Shown here: in pieces, positions 41,804-50,205 of the stretch
Position numbering within the stretch: position 1 is the first letter of the stretch
How the letters are laid out: the number at the start of each line of letters is the position of its first letter
From: Leucobacter aridicollis
Lineage (GTDB): Bacteria; Actinomycetota; Actinomycetes; Actinomycetales; Microbacteriaceae
Reading direction: 5' to 3'
Length of the DNA: 64,000 bases
Assembly (NCBI RefSeq): GCF_024399335.1
Contig: NZ_CP075339.1
Coordinates: forward strand, 3,410,001-3,474,000
The notes under the pieces: model-generated
Told to the model about the DNA's origin: nothing
The model's input: only the letters and a program-made list of their open reading frames with translations
Databases searched by the model: none
Program-made: the position numbers and the translations under genes

Positions 41804-43084
41804 TTAGGCCCCATCGACGAGGCGTAGCTCGATGACGGGCATGAGCACGTCAGGGCGCTGCACTGGCAGGTGCACGGTGAGCGTGCCCGCAGGCTGCCCG
41901 GCTGCCTCCATCTGCGAACCCTCCGAGCTCGGGTCGCTCTCCGACGTGCGCAACCAGGAGCCGTCGTTCAACAGGCGAGTAAACCTCACTTTGCCCGCGA
42001 GGCCAGGCAGGTGCACGTACCCGAGCGGCCAGCTGGCCATGTGCAGATAGAGCCGGTCGCCACGGCGGGTGTAGGTGCCCTCGCGAGGCGGCGCGAATCC
42101 GGCGTGGCCGGCGCCCACAATCGCGTCGCGGTGAAGGGCGGTCCACTCACCGAGCGTCTCGAGCACGGCTCGGTCTCGGGGTGAGATCGCACCGCGCCCG
42201 TCTGGCCCGATGTTCAACAGCATGTTCCCGCCCATCGAGACCGAGTCGGTGAGCATCTGCGCAAGCAGTGGCGCTGACTTCTGGTCAAGGTTGTCGCGAT
42301 GGTACCCCCACGATCCATTGATCGTCTGACACGCTTCCCACCTCACCAGCTCGCCACCGCGACGCACGGGCTCAGTCGGCTGGTACTGCTCGGGCGTGTA
42401 GAAGTCGCCGGGAATTCCGAGGCGGTCGTTCACGAGCATGTTCGGCTGGAGCTCGCGGCACATCGCGAGCATCGCCTCAGAGTCCCAGTCGGCGGGCCCC
42501 TTGCCGTCCCACCCGTCCTTGTGCTCCGGGTAGCTGAAATCGAAGAACATGTAGTCGATCTGCCCGTACTCGGTCAGCAGCTCGCGCAGTTGCGCGTGCA
42601 TGAAGGCGCGGTAGCGCCCCATATCTCGGCCTGCATTGAGCTCGTGGGCGTTCTCGTCGTCGCGACGTGGATGTACCCAGTCGACGAGGAAGTCGGGGTG
42701 GTGCCAGTCAATAAGCGAGAAGTACAAGCCAACACGAAGCCCCGCCGCGCGAAGCGCGTCAACGTGCTCGCGCACAAGGTCTCGCCCGCAAACTGCGTGT
42801 GCGGTGAAATCCGACTGGCGCGAGTTCCACAGCGCGAAGCCCTCGTGGTGCTTCGTGGTCAACACTACGTAGCCTGCGCCGAGTTGCTGTGCCTGGCGCG
42901 CGATCTCACCGGCGTCGAAGCGATCCGGATCGAAGTTCTCGACGTATGGCAGGTACTCGGCGTCAGTGAGACGCTCGTAGTTCTGCACCCACTCGTGGCG
43001 GGCGGCGACGCTGTACGCCCCGAAGTGCACAAACATGCCGAGGCGCGCCTCGTCAAACCACTGATGCTCAGGCTGTGAAGACAT
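41804..43084 (-). CDS. GH29 alpha-L-fucosidase, second copy
   Basis: Protein of 426 residues from ATG 43084, no signal peptide. Features: RLGMFVHFGAYSVAARHEW, VVLTTKHHEGFALWNSRQSDF, the probable nucleophile Asp in YMFFDFSYP, NMLVNDRLG and GGNMLLNIGPDGRG. It is clearly diverged from the GH29 at 33438 and may favour different linkages. The open frame extends 33 codons upstream without a good ribosome-binding site, so the start is somewhat uncertain. Not in the transport operon; separately transcribed and convergent with the ROK repressor. Confidence 0.9.
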   Translation of the reverse strand: MSSQPEHQWFDEARLGMFVHFGAYSVAARHEWVQNYERLTDAEYLPYVENFDPDRFDAGEIARQAQQLGAGYVVLTTKHHEGFALWNSRQSDFTAHAVCGRDLVREHVDALRAAGLRVGLYFSLIDWHHPDFLVDWVHPRRDDENAHELNAGRDMGRYRAFMHAQLRELLTEYGQIDYMFFDFSYPEHKDGWDGKGPADWDSEAMLAMCRELQPNMLVNDRLGIPGDFYTPEQYQPTEPVRRGGELVRWEACQTINGSWGYHRDNLDQKSAPLLAQMLTDSVSMGGNMLLNIGPDGRGAISPRDRAVLETLGEWTALHRDAIVGAGHAGFAPPREGTYTRRGDRLYLHMASWPLGYVHLPGLAGKVRFTRLLNDGSWLRTSESDPSSEGSQMEAAGQPAGTLTVHLPVQRPDVLMPVIELRLVDGA

Positions 43085-43217
43085 GCGCACAATCTTCACA
43101 CAGTTCTTTTGAGCGCGCTCGTCAAATCTCTCCCGGCGCGTGGGCTCGCTCAGCCCCCACCCGATCACCGGCGGGTGCGCCACCCAGGCGTGGCCTCACC
43201 CATCCCTCCAAATACTC

Positions 43218-43254
43218 TTGTGCCCCCGTTCTTTCGCGAAGAATGGGGGCACAA
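43218..43254. terminator. Long hairpin terminator between chorismate mutase and fucosidase
   Basis: TTGTGCCCCC (43218-43227) pairs with GGGGGCACAA (43245-43254); a G-T pair and TTCTT/AAGAA extend the stem to 16 pairs around a TCGCG loop. It follows the purA-chorismate mutase genes on the minus strand; no long T-run on that side. Confidence 0.65.
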
Positions 43255-43310
43255 AAGTGATTGAGTAAAAATGAAGGTCCCGAGCAGCCGGGGCACATCT
43301 GGCGACTGGG

Positions 43311-43619
43311 CTATGCCTCGTCGCGCGAGTCGGCGGCGATAGCAGTGTGGTGCTGGATCACCTCGGCAACAACAAAGTTGAACCACTTCTCGGCGAACTC
43401 AGGGTCGAGGTTCGCGTCCTCTGCGAGGCTCCGCAACCTAGCGATCTGCCGCGCCTCGCGGGCGGGGTCAGCGGGAGGCATCGCGTGCTCAGCCTTCAAC
43501 TGGCCGACCTCCTGCGTGCACCGAAACCGCTCCGCGAGCATGTGCACGAGGGCGGCGTCGATGTTATCGATGCTCGAACGGAGTCGCCCGAGGCGCTCCT
43601 CAGGAGTGGGGCTCGTCAT
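43311..43619 (-). CDS. Chorismate mutase, AroQ type
   Basis: Helical protein of 102 residues. The motif RLGRLRSSIDNIDAALVHMLAERFRCTQEVGQLKA holds the first active-site Arg and the Lys of AroQ mutases, and the tail has AEVIQHH. It would turn chorismate into prephenate for Phe and Tyr synthesis. It lies 11 bases after purA on the same strand; an isolated pairing with no pathway logic. Periplasmic secretion is not indicated. Confidence 0.87.
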   Translation of the reverse strand: MTSPTPEERLGRLRSSIDNIDAALVHMLAERFRCTQEVGQLKAEHAMPPADPAREARQIARLRSLAEDANLDPEFAEKWFNFVVAEVIQHHTAIAADSRDEA

Positions 43620-43630
43620 CGCTCTCCTTC

Positions 43631-44917
43631 TTAGCTCAGCAGGTCGTGCAGCTCGACAACCTGCTCGCGCTCCGGACCAACGCCGACGGCCGAGAACCTG
43701 GCGCCGCTCATCGCTTCGAGCGCGCGGATGTAGTCCTGCGCGTTCTTCGGCAGTTCCTCAAACGAGCGGCAGTCCGAGATGTCCTCGTCCCAGCCAGGGA
43801 ACTCCTGGTAGATCGGCTTCGCGTGGTGGAAGTCTGACTGGTTCACGGGCATGTCGTCGTGGCGAACGCCGTTCACGTCGTAGGCCACGCACACGGGAAT
43901 CGACTTAATGCCCGAGAGCACATCGAGCTTCGTGAGAACGAAGTCGGTGACGCCGTTGATGCGGGCCGCGTAGCGTGCCATCGGAGCGTCGTACCAGCCG
44001 CACCGGCGCGCGCGACCGGTGGTGACGCCAAACTCGCCGCCCTTGGTCTGCAGGAACTCGCCCATCTCGTCGAATAGCTCGGTCGGGAATGGCCCCGATC
44101 CGACACGGGTCGTGTACGCCTTGATAACCGCGATGATGCGGTCGATCTTGTGCGGCGGAACGCCCGAACCCGTCGCGGCACCGCCGGAGGTCGCGTTCGA
44201 GCTGGTGACGAACGGGTAGGTGCCGTGATCGATGTCGAGCATCGTCGCCTGGCCAGCCTCGTACAGCACTGTCTTGTCATCGGCGAGCGCGTTGTGCAGC
44301 AGCAGGCCGGTGTCGCACACCATCGGCTCGAGGAGCTCGCGGTACGCGAGCAGGTCGTTCACAACCTCGTCGGCGTCGATCGCACGCCGGTTGTAAATCT
44401 TGACGAGCACCTGGTTCTTGAAGTCGAGCGCGGCTTCGACCTTCTGTCGAAGGATGCCCTCGTCGAAGATGTCTTGAATGCGGATGCCGACGCGGTTGAT
44501 CTTGTCTGCGTAGGCAGGCCCGATGCCGCGACCTGTCGTGCCAATCTGGCGCTTTCCGAGGAAACGCTCGGTGACCTTGTCGAGGGTCCGGTGGTACTCG
44601 GTAATCACGTGCGCGTTCGCGCTCACCTTGAGCTTCGAGACGTCGACGCCGCGCTCCTTGAGCGCGTCGAGCTCAAGCTTGAGCACCGCGAGGTCAACGA
44701 CAACACCGTTAGCGATCACCGGAACGACGCCCGGTGTCAGAATGCCCGATGGGAGCAGGTGCAACGCGTATTTCTGGTCGCCAATGACAACCGTGTGACC
44801 GGCGTTGTTACCGCCGTTGAACTTTACGACGTAGTCAACGCGGCTCCCGAGCAGGTCGGTTGCGCGACCCTTTCCCTCATCGCCCCATTGGGCACCGGTG
44901 ATCAGTACAGCGGGCAT
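43631..44917 (-). CDS. purA: Adenylosuccinate synthetase
   Basis: Enzyme of 428 residues, normal length, joining IMP and aspartate with GTP to give adenylosuccinate. The GTP loop is [16 protein letters not shown] at residues 7-22, followed by [21 protein letters not shown] and the ending GVGPEREQ. Strong conservation throughout leaves no doubt. Confidence 0.98.
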   Translation of the reverse strand: MPAVLITGAQWGDEGKGRATDLLGSRVDYVVKFNGGNNAGHTVVIGDQKYALHLLPSGILTPGVVPVIANGVVVDLAVLKLELDALKERGVDVSKLKVSANAHVITEYHRTLDKVTERFLGKRQIGTTGRGIGPAYADKINRVGIRIQDIFDEGILRQKVEAALDFKNQVLVKIYNRRAIDADEVVNDLLAYRELLEPMVCDTGLLLHNALADDKTVLYEAGQATMLDIDHGTYPFVTSSNATSGGAATGSGVPPHKIDRIIAVIKAYTTRVGSGPFPTELFDEMGEFLQTKGGEFGVTTGRARRCGWYDAPMARYAARINGVTDFVLTKLDVLSGIKSIPVCVAYDVNGVRHDDMPVNQSDFHHAKPIYQEFPGWDEDISDCRSFEELPKNAQDYIRALEAMSGARFSAVGVGPEREQVVELHDLLS

Positions 44918-44996
44918 CTCAGCCCCTTCCTTCGCACTAGGCAGATACCGAGCCAGTCTAGCGGAGCCGCGCTTTCCATGCCCGGCAGGCGTAACA

Positions 44997-45050
44997 CGAA
45001 CGCCCCGCGGCGCCTCCTGACGGTGTGTCGGGGGCGCCGCGGGGCGTTCG
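44997..45050. terminator. 18-bp stem terminator after dps
   Basis: CGAACGCCCCGCGGCGCC (44997-45014) is the exact reverse complement of 45033-45050, with an 18-base loop. It begins 22 bases beyond the dps stop on the minus strand and precedes purA. Lacks a T-run, as is common in GC-rich actinobacteria. Confidence 0.75.
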
Positions 45051-45071
45051 CGAGCGGCTGCGGCGACGTGC

Positions 45072-45563
45072 CTACGCTTCGGCGATGTGGGAGTGCAGGA
45101 ACCAGCGATCCTTATCGAGCTGCTGGGCGATCGCGATCGCGATGTCCTGACTCACGGGGTCAATCTCCTCAAGCCCCTCAATCGCGCGATAGATCGTCGC
45201 GAGCGTCGCGTCGAGCTGGGCGACCATTTCGCGCACCGTGACGTCAGACTGCTGGAAACCTGGCGACAGCTCGGGAGTCGTCGTACGCGATGCGACCGTC
45301 GCGATGCGCGAGTCGACGGGAAGGCCGAGGGCGACGATCCGCTCGGCAACCTCGTCAGCGCCAGCCTGGGCATTCGCGACGACGGTGTCGAGGAACTCGT
45401 GAACCCCGATGAAGTTCGCTCCGCGCACGTGCCAGTGGGCCTGCTTGGCGTTGACGTGGAGGGCGACGAGATCCTGAACGACCGGGCTCAGGTATTGCGC
45501 GACCCCACTCGGGCGGTTCATGTCGCCCTGCGCGGCCGGGATGCGGGCTTCTTGCATTGTCAT
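45072..45563 (-). CDS. Dps family ferritin-like DNA-protection protein
   Basis: Protein of 163 residues forming hollow dodecamers that store iron and shield DNA under starvation or peroxide stress. The ferroxidase residues lie in [17 protein letters not shown] and [20 protein letters not shown]. The C-terminal helix [11 protein letters not shown] closes the four-helix bundle. A GAAGGGAAG site precedes the ATG. Followed by a strong hairpin. Confidence 0.93.
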   Translation of the reverse strand: MTMQEARIPAAQGDMNRPSGVAQYLSPVVQDLVALHVNAKQAHWHVRGANFIGVHEFLDTVVANAQAGADEVAERIVALGLPVDSRIATVASRTTTPELSPGFQQSDVTVREMVAQLDATLATIYRAIEGLEEIDPVSQDIAIAIAQQLDKDRWFLHSHIAEA

Positions 45564-45726
45564 ACTGGCTTCCCTTCTCTCGGGAGCGCCCGTACGTGCC
45601 GGGCACTCGGTGTTGTCTAGGTTACGCGGAGAGTCTGGGCGCTGGCCTCAGAGTTCGATGAGTGTTTGCCAGGCGCTGGCTAGGCTATGACTAAGCCGAC
45701 ACGGGCCGTTCACTGCGAGGGGGATC

Positions 45727-46707
45727 ATGGCACGCAGACGCATCGTCATCGGAGGCGCATCAGGGTTTCTCGGGTCGAGGCTCCGTCACGAACTCACCCA
45801 AGACGGATGGGAGGTCGTAACAATCGGCAGGGCCAGGGCTGACGCGTCGTGGGACGACAAGGCCGCTATCCTCAGCCTCGTTGACGGGGCCGACGCAGTA
45901 ATCGGACTCGCTGGCAAGAGCGTTGACTGCCGCTACAACGACGCGAACCGTGACGAGATCCTGCGTTCTCGCGTCGACACCACTCGCGCGCTGTCGGAAG
46001 CGATTGCGGCGAGCACCGCACCGCCCAGAGTGTGGTTGAACTCGAGCACGGCCACGATTTACAGGCACGCCATGGACCGCCCACACACCGAGGCGAACGG
46101 CGAACTTGGGGCGGGTTTCTCGGTCGACGTCGCGCGCAACTGGGAGCGGGAGTTCTTCGCCGCCGACCTGCCGGGTACCCGCCGCGTCGCCCTCAGGATC
46201 GCGATCGCCATCGGAGACGGCCCCGCCACGAACACGCTATTCAGGCTCGCCAGACTCGGCGTCGGCGGGCCACAGTACGACGGCCCGTGGTTCCCGCACC
46301 GCCGCTACCGGGGCATCGGCCCCGAGCCGACCGAGCCGACCGCGAGCTGGCACCGCACCCGCGGCCGACAGCGTTTCAGCTGGGTGCACATTGACGACAT
46401 CGTTGGCGCGGTGCGCTTCGCGCTGCAGAGCGAAACCCTCAGCGGTCCAGTGAACGTAGCGTCGCCGGGCCCGAGCGACAACCGCACAGTCATGCGGGCG
46501 CTTCGGCGGACTGTCGGGGCGTGGTTCGGGCTGCCCGCATTCCGCTGGATGCTTGAGCCGGCGACGTGGGTGCTGCGCACCGAGTCTGAGATGGTGCTCA
46601 AGAGCCGCTGGGTTGTACCCGAGAAACTTCTCGCAGCGGGCTACGAGTTCACGTGGACCGAGATTGAGCCGGCTCTGCGCGACGTGTGGGAGGGGCGGCG
46701 GGGATAA
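45727..46707 (+). CDS. NAD(P)-dependent epimerase-like protein, YfcH/TIGR01777 family
   Basis: Atypical SDR of 326 residues, with the nucleotide loop GGASGFLGSRL at 9-19, the AGKSVDCRY motif typical of the family near residue 62, and the closing DUF1731 domain (KSRWVVPEKLLAAGYEF). E. coli YfcH is of unknown activity. It stands alone; a candidate hairpin with CTCTTTT at 46860-46880 would end it. Confidence 0.9.
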   Translation: MARRRIVIGGASGFLGSRLRHELTQDGWEVVTIGRARADASWDDKAAILSLVDGADAVIGLAGKSVDCRYNDANRDEILRSRVDTTRALSEAIAASTAPPRVWLNSSTATIYRHAMDRPHTEANGELGAGFSVDVARNWEREFFAADLPGTRRVALRIAIAIGDGPATNTLFRLARLGVGGPQYDGPWFPHRRYRGIGPEPTEPTASWHRTRGRQRFSWVHIDDIVGAVRFALQSETLSGPVNVASPGPSDNRTVMRALRRTVGAWFGLPAFRWMLEPATWVLRTESEMVLKSRWVVPEKLLAAGYEFTWTEIEPALRDVWEGRRG

Positions 46708-46730
46708 CGCCGAGGGCTCGGGCCCTGTGC

Positions 46731-46823
46731 TGGCCCGGCCCGGCCCACCTGGCCCGGCCCGCCCGGCCCGGCCCGGCCCACCTGGCCCGGCCCGCCCGGC
46801 CCGCCCGGCCCGCCCGGCCCGCC
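46731..46823. repeat. GGCCCG-rich tandem repeat tract
   Basis: A 93-base tract made only of GGCCCG and GGCCCGCCC units with interruptions CCACCT near 46746 and 46779; the segments before these two interruptions are near copies of each other. It starts 23 bases past the epimerase stop. It can fold extensively on both strands and is likely unstable. Confidence 0.85.
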
Positions 46824-46859
46824 GAAGAGCATCTTCTCTGCAAGAGGACCCGAACGCGA

Positions 46860-46880
46860 CCGCCGGGAGGCGGCTCTTTT
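46860..46880 (+). terminator. Short hairpin plus T-run
   Basis: CCGCC (46860-46864) pairs with GGCGG (46869-46873), followed by CTCTTTT. Reasonable Rho-independent terminator for the epimerase gene, though 150 bases past its stop. Confidence 0.5.
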
Positions 46881-46991
46881 GCGGGGAACAGGCTGTTTGG
46901 CAAGGCTCAGCCAGTGACAGAGCGCGGCATCGACAGTGCGCAGCAGCCGACACCAAGCCCGGACGCCCCAAGCTGCGGGTACGGTGGAGGG

Positions 46992-47465
46992 GTGCAGTCC
47001 CGTCGTAAGTACCCCAAGACGAGGTCGGCCGCGACGAGCGCCCGCTACGCGAAGCGGCGCAAGAATCGGCTCGCCCGCGTCGACAACGACCTCACTGACG
47101 ATCAGTGGCAGACCCTGCTCGAGGCGTGGGGATGCTGCGCCTACTGCCAGGGCGACGGCGCCGCGCTGCAACGCGACTGCGTGCAGCCGGTCTCGCGCGG
47201 CGGCCGGTACACGCTCGGAAACGTCGTGCCAGCCTGCGCCTCGTGCAACGCAAGCAAGCACAACTCCGAGGTCACCAGCTGGCTCAGGCGCAAGAAGCTC
47301 GACGAACGAGCATTCCTGCTGCGGCACGCGACGATTCTGCAGCAGCTGCTCCCGGATCCTGAACCAGACGGCAGACAGCTGGCCGAGCCCGAGGCTAGTG
47401 CCCTCGACACGCCTCCCGTCGCATTGCACGACGACGTGCCACCCCACCCAGAGCACCACGCTTAG
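46992..47465 (+). CDS. HNH endonuclease-like protein
   Basis: Basic protein of about 157 residues. The first Cys pair is CAYC, then QRDCVQPVSRGGRYTLGNVVPACASCNASKHNSEV. This is the HNH fold with zinc Cys pairs, but the catalytic DH is DC: the first His is Cys. The GTG at 46992 has GGAGG too close (1 base) for an ideal site; GTG 46914 in frame is the alternative, and the upstream GC tract could be read through in the same frame, so the start is uncertain. DNA cleavage is not certain given the substitution. It converges on a lipoprotein gene. Confidence 0.7.
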   Translation: MQSRRKYPKTRSAATSARYAKRRKNRLARVDNDLTDDQWQTLLEAWGCCAYCQGDGAALQRDCVQPVSRGGRYTLGNVVPACASCNASKHNSEVTSWLRRKKLDERAFLLRHATILQQLLPDPEPDGRQLAEPEASALDTPPVALHDDVPPHPEHHA

Positions 47466-47489
47466 GCGGCCGCGCCGCCCGTCAATTGG

Positions 47490-48260
47490 TTAGGCGTCGA
47501 GCCTGAGCGACAGCAGCATCCGCTTCGCCTTCGCGTAGTCTTCGGTCTGCATGAACGCGCGCGCCTCGTCCATCGAGCCGAAGTGTTTCGTTGCATCACT
47601 GATGCTCACTTGGAGCGTGTCAGCGAATCTAACCAAGGCCGATTCCGTTTGCAACAGATTGTAGTAGAAGCAGTACGGCGCGCCCAGCGATGTGTCGCTC
47701 ACTGCCATCGTCGCGAACACGCCCTCCGCGTGAGCGTTCTCAATAGCCCGATAGGTGAACTGCGTCGGGGTCGTGCCGGGTAGGGCGTCGCCGTATCGCA
47801 CGTAGCCCGGAATCTCGACAGGCACCGACTCGAGTTCGGTCACAGTCAGAAAGCTCGACTCGTCTGGCCCGCTGGCGTCACCCCCGCAGCCTCCGCCGAG
47901 CCCCATGACCTTGCGGGCGTACGTGAGCTGCAGGTCGCCTTCCTCGTCGACGACATCGAACAGGTAGATTTCGTGCTCGGGCTCCGACCGCTCGCTCTCG
48001 ACGACGCTCCACCCCGGCGCGACCTCAAAGCTGCCAACGGTCCGAGGGTCTGAGAAGCGCTCCCACTGCGCCTCAGGTTCCGGGGCGGGTTCTTCAGTCG
48101 GCTCAGGTGAGGGCTTCGGCGACGGCTTCGAGGTAGTCGGCTTTGGAGCCGGCTCCGAGCTCGGCGCGCAAGCGCTGAGTATCAGGGCCGCGGCAAGCGC
48201 GCCAATCGCGACGGCCGTGACGGACGCGCGTCTCCACCGGCTTCCGGGCGCGGGGCTCAT
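47490..48260 (-). CDS. Putative lipoprotein, paralogue of 48785
   Basis: Protein of 256 residues with a signal peptide ending at lipobox LSAC (about residue 31), followed by a Pro/Lys/Glu spacer of about 35 residues and a globular domain. The domain has FSDPRTVGSFEVAPGWSV, GLGGGCGG, and CFYYNLLQTESALVRFADTLQVS. No known domain recognised. It shares most of these features with the protein at 48785, with a DUF3151 gene between them. Confidence 0.85.
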   Translation of the reverse strand: MSPAPGSRWRRASVTAVAIGALAAALILSACAPSSEPAPKPTTSKPSPKPSPEPTEEPAPEPEAQWERFSDPRTVGSFEVAPGWSVVESERSEPEHEIYLFDVVDEEGDLQLTYARKVMGLGGGCGGDASGPDESSFLTVTELESVPVEIPGYVRYGDALPGTTPTQFTYRAIENAHAEGVFATMAVSDTSLGAPYCFYYNLLQTESALVRFADTLQVSISDATKHFGSMDEARAFMQTEDYAKAKRMLLSLRLDA

Positions 48261-48334
48261 AGCCCGATCCTAGGGGAGGACAGTACGCGCGGCCAGAAAT
48301 GTGCTCTCGGGGGCTCCAAGGCCACCGAATCTCG

Positions 48335-48748
48335 CTATTCGGCCTCGATTGCGTCGATCGCGGTCGCGTCCGCGCCGTTCAAGAACTCGGTGAGGCGCTC
48401 GACCTCGTGCGTCTCGCCGATCGCTGCGGCGCCTCGGCGCAGCGCGTAGAGCGCCCGCAGTACTCCGCGGTTGGGCTCGTGCGACCACGGTACAGGCCCG
48501 GCGCCTCGCCAGCCAGCCTTGCGGAGCGAGTCGAGGCCGCGGTGATACCCCACGCGGGCGAACGCGTACGCGCCGATCTCGTCGTCGGCCGCTGCCGCGC
48601 GGTCTGCGAGCACGGCCCAGGCGAGCGGGGAATCAGGGTGCGCCCGCACGACCTGTTCGGGGTCTGCGCCGGCGGCGAGCGCGGCCGTCACGTCCGCGTC
48701 GGGAGCGAGCAGTGTGGGTTCTGGGCCGAGGAGGTTCTCACCGATCAT
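48335..48748 (-). CDS. DUF3151 protein
   Basis: Actinobacterial conserved protein of 137 residues, recognised from NLLGPEPTLLAP, AHPDSPLAWAVLAD, AYAFARVGYHRGLDSLRKAGWRGAGPVPWSHEPNRGVLRAL. It is often encoded near purA or the fructose-bisphosphate aldolase gene in actinobacteria. Function unknown. It is flanked by two paralogous lipoprotein genes on the same strand. Confidence 0.9.
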   Translation of the reverse strand: MIGENLLGPEPTLLAPDADVTAALAAGADPEQVVRAHPDSPLAWAVLADRAAAADDEIGAYAFARVGYHRGLDSLRKAGWRGAGPVPWSHEPNRGVLRALYALRRGAAAIGETHEVERLTEFLNGADATAIDAIEAE

Positions 48749-48784
48749 GTCGCCAGTGTAGCGACAGCGCCGACCCAGGAGCGG

Positions 48785-49525
48785 CTACTCAGTAAAGGAC
48801 AGAGAAGAGAGGACCCGGACGAGTTGTTCGTACTCCGCCGTATCTGCGTATTCCTTGGCTTCCTCGACTGAACCGAACAACCAGGGGGACGCGGCGGGAT
48901 CAAACGAGTCAACCTGGAGCTGAGTCGCGAACATCGCGAGCCCAGCATCCGTATGCAACAGGTTGTAATACATGCACGCCTCGGGCGGGATGTCGTCAGA
49001 GAGCGAAAGGCTCGCGAGGGCGCCATCCTCGACCTCTGAGATGCGGTAGACGACTCGCGGAGCGACGAGTGGCGCAGGGGTCTCTGCCGCCGCGACGTAG
49101 CCCTGCAGCTCGACGCTCCGCGTATCTGCTTCCTGGATTCGCAGTACCGGGAGCTCCTGACATGCGCCACCGAGTCCCTGCACTCGGCTCGCAAACGTCA
49201 GGAGTTGCCTGCCCTCAGGGTCGATCACCCCAAACTGAAACGCGCCGATCTCAGCGTTGCCTCCGAGATCAGCGACGGTCCACCCGGGAGGCACTTCGAA
49301 CGAGTGAGGCAGGCGCGAGTCGGTGAACCGCACCCAGGGCTCCTCACTAGGCGTCGGTTCCGGCTCTGGGCTCGTGGCCGGTGTCGGTTGCGGGCTCTCG
49401 GGCGCGGGTTGTGGTGAGCACCCGGCAAGCACCGCGCCCACGACGAGGATCGCGACGACGCCCACCACCGTAGCGAGAATTTGCGCGTATCGCTGAGCGC
49501 GCGAAAGGGCCCCAGATGCTCTCAT
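48785..49525 (-). CDS. Putative lipoprotein, paralogue of 47490
   Basis: Protein of 246 residues with a signal peptide and lipobox LAGC (about residue 36), a Pro/Glu/Ser-rich spacer, then a domain with FTDSRLPHSFEVPPGWTV, GLGGACQ and CMYYNLLHTDAGLAMFATQLQVD. The shared SFEVxPGWxV and YYNLLxT patterns mark it as a duplicate of 47490. No catalytic motif seen; a surface-exposed, lipid-anchored protein of unknown role. Confidence 0.85.
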   Translation of the reverse strand: MRASGALSRAQRYAQILATVVGVVAILVVGAVLAGCSPQPAPESPQPTPATSPEPEPTPSEEPWVRFTDSRLPHSFEVPPGWTVADLGGNAEIGAFQFGVIDPEGRQLLTFASRVQGLGGACQELPVLRIQEADTRSVELQGYVAAAETPAPLVAPRVVYRISEVEDGALASLSLSDDIPPEACMYYNLLHTDAGLAMFATQLQVDSFDPAASPWLFGSVEEAKEYADTAEYEQLVRVLSSLSFTE

Positions 49526-49567
49526 AGCCTTAGCTTAGAGCGCAGCCGGGGCCAGCGCGGGTGCAGC

Positions 49568-50056
49568 CTAGCGGTAGTTCACGAACTGGAGGGCGACGTC
49601 GATGTCTGCGCCCTTCAGCAGCGCCATCGTCTCCTGCAGGTCGTCGCGGCTCTTCGAACTGACTCGTAGTTCATCGCCCTGGATCTGGCTCTTCACGCTC
49701 TTCGGGCCCTCGTCGCGGATGAGCTTGTTGAGCTTCTTCGCGGTCGCCTGGTCAATGCCCTCCTTGAGCTTCGACTCAATGCGGTACTCCTTGCCGCTCG
49801 GGTAAGGCTCACCCGAGTCGAGCACCTTCAGCGACATGCCACGCTTGATGATCTTTGACTGCAGCACGTCGAGGACGGCGTTCGCACGCTCCTCGGTATT
49901 CGCCTTGATCAGGATGGTGTCGCCGGAGTAGGTAACGTCGGCACCAACGCCCTTGAAGTCGTAGCGCTGCTCGACCTCCTTGCGGGCCTGGTTCACTGCA
50001 TTCTCGACCTCCATGGAGTCGATCTTGCTCACAACGTCAAATGAGGAATCAGCCAT
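49568..50056 (-). CDS. YajQ family nucleotide-binding protein
   Basis: Protein of 162 residues of the YajQ family: [33 protein letters not shown] at the start, then [21 protein letters not shown] and the ending [17 protein letters not shown]. Some YajQ proteins bind cyclic di-GMP and interact with regulators; others bind nucleotides or tRNA. Monocistronic and divergent from the symporter gene. Confidence 0.95.
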   Translation of the reverse strand: MADSSFDVVSKIDSMEVENAVNQARKEVEQRYDFKGVGADVTYSGDTILIKANTEERANAVLDVLQSKIIKRGMSLKVLDSGEPYPSGKEYRIESKLKEGIDQATAKKLNKLIRDEGPKSVKSQIQGDELRVSSKSRDDLQETMALLKGADIDVALQFVNYR

Positions 50057-50205
50057 GCCCTAAGCGTAGACGAAAGCTCGCACATTGCGCAGCGATCACA
50101 TACATGCGTCACGAAACGTAATGTCTGTCATAACGGTAGCGAATCTATTGGTACGATCGTTGTTTGTCGCCCACACCCGGCGCGACTCGCCTCGAAAGGA
50201 TCACC

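Noticed and set aside
44150..45241. 363-codon frame opposite purA and dps
   Set aside because: Overlaps two certain genes antisense and has no recognisable domain.
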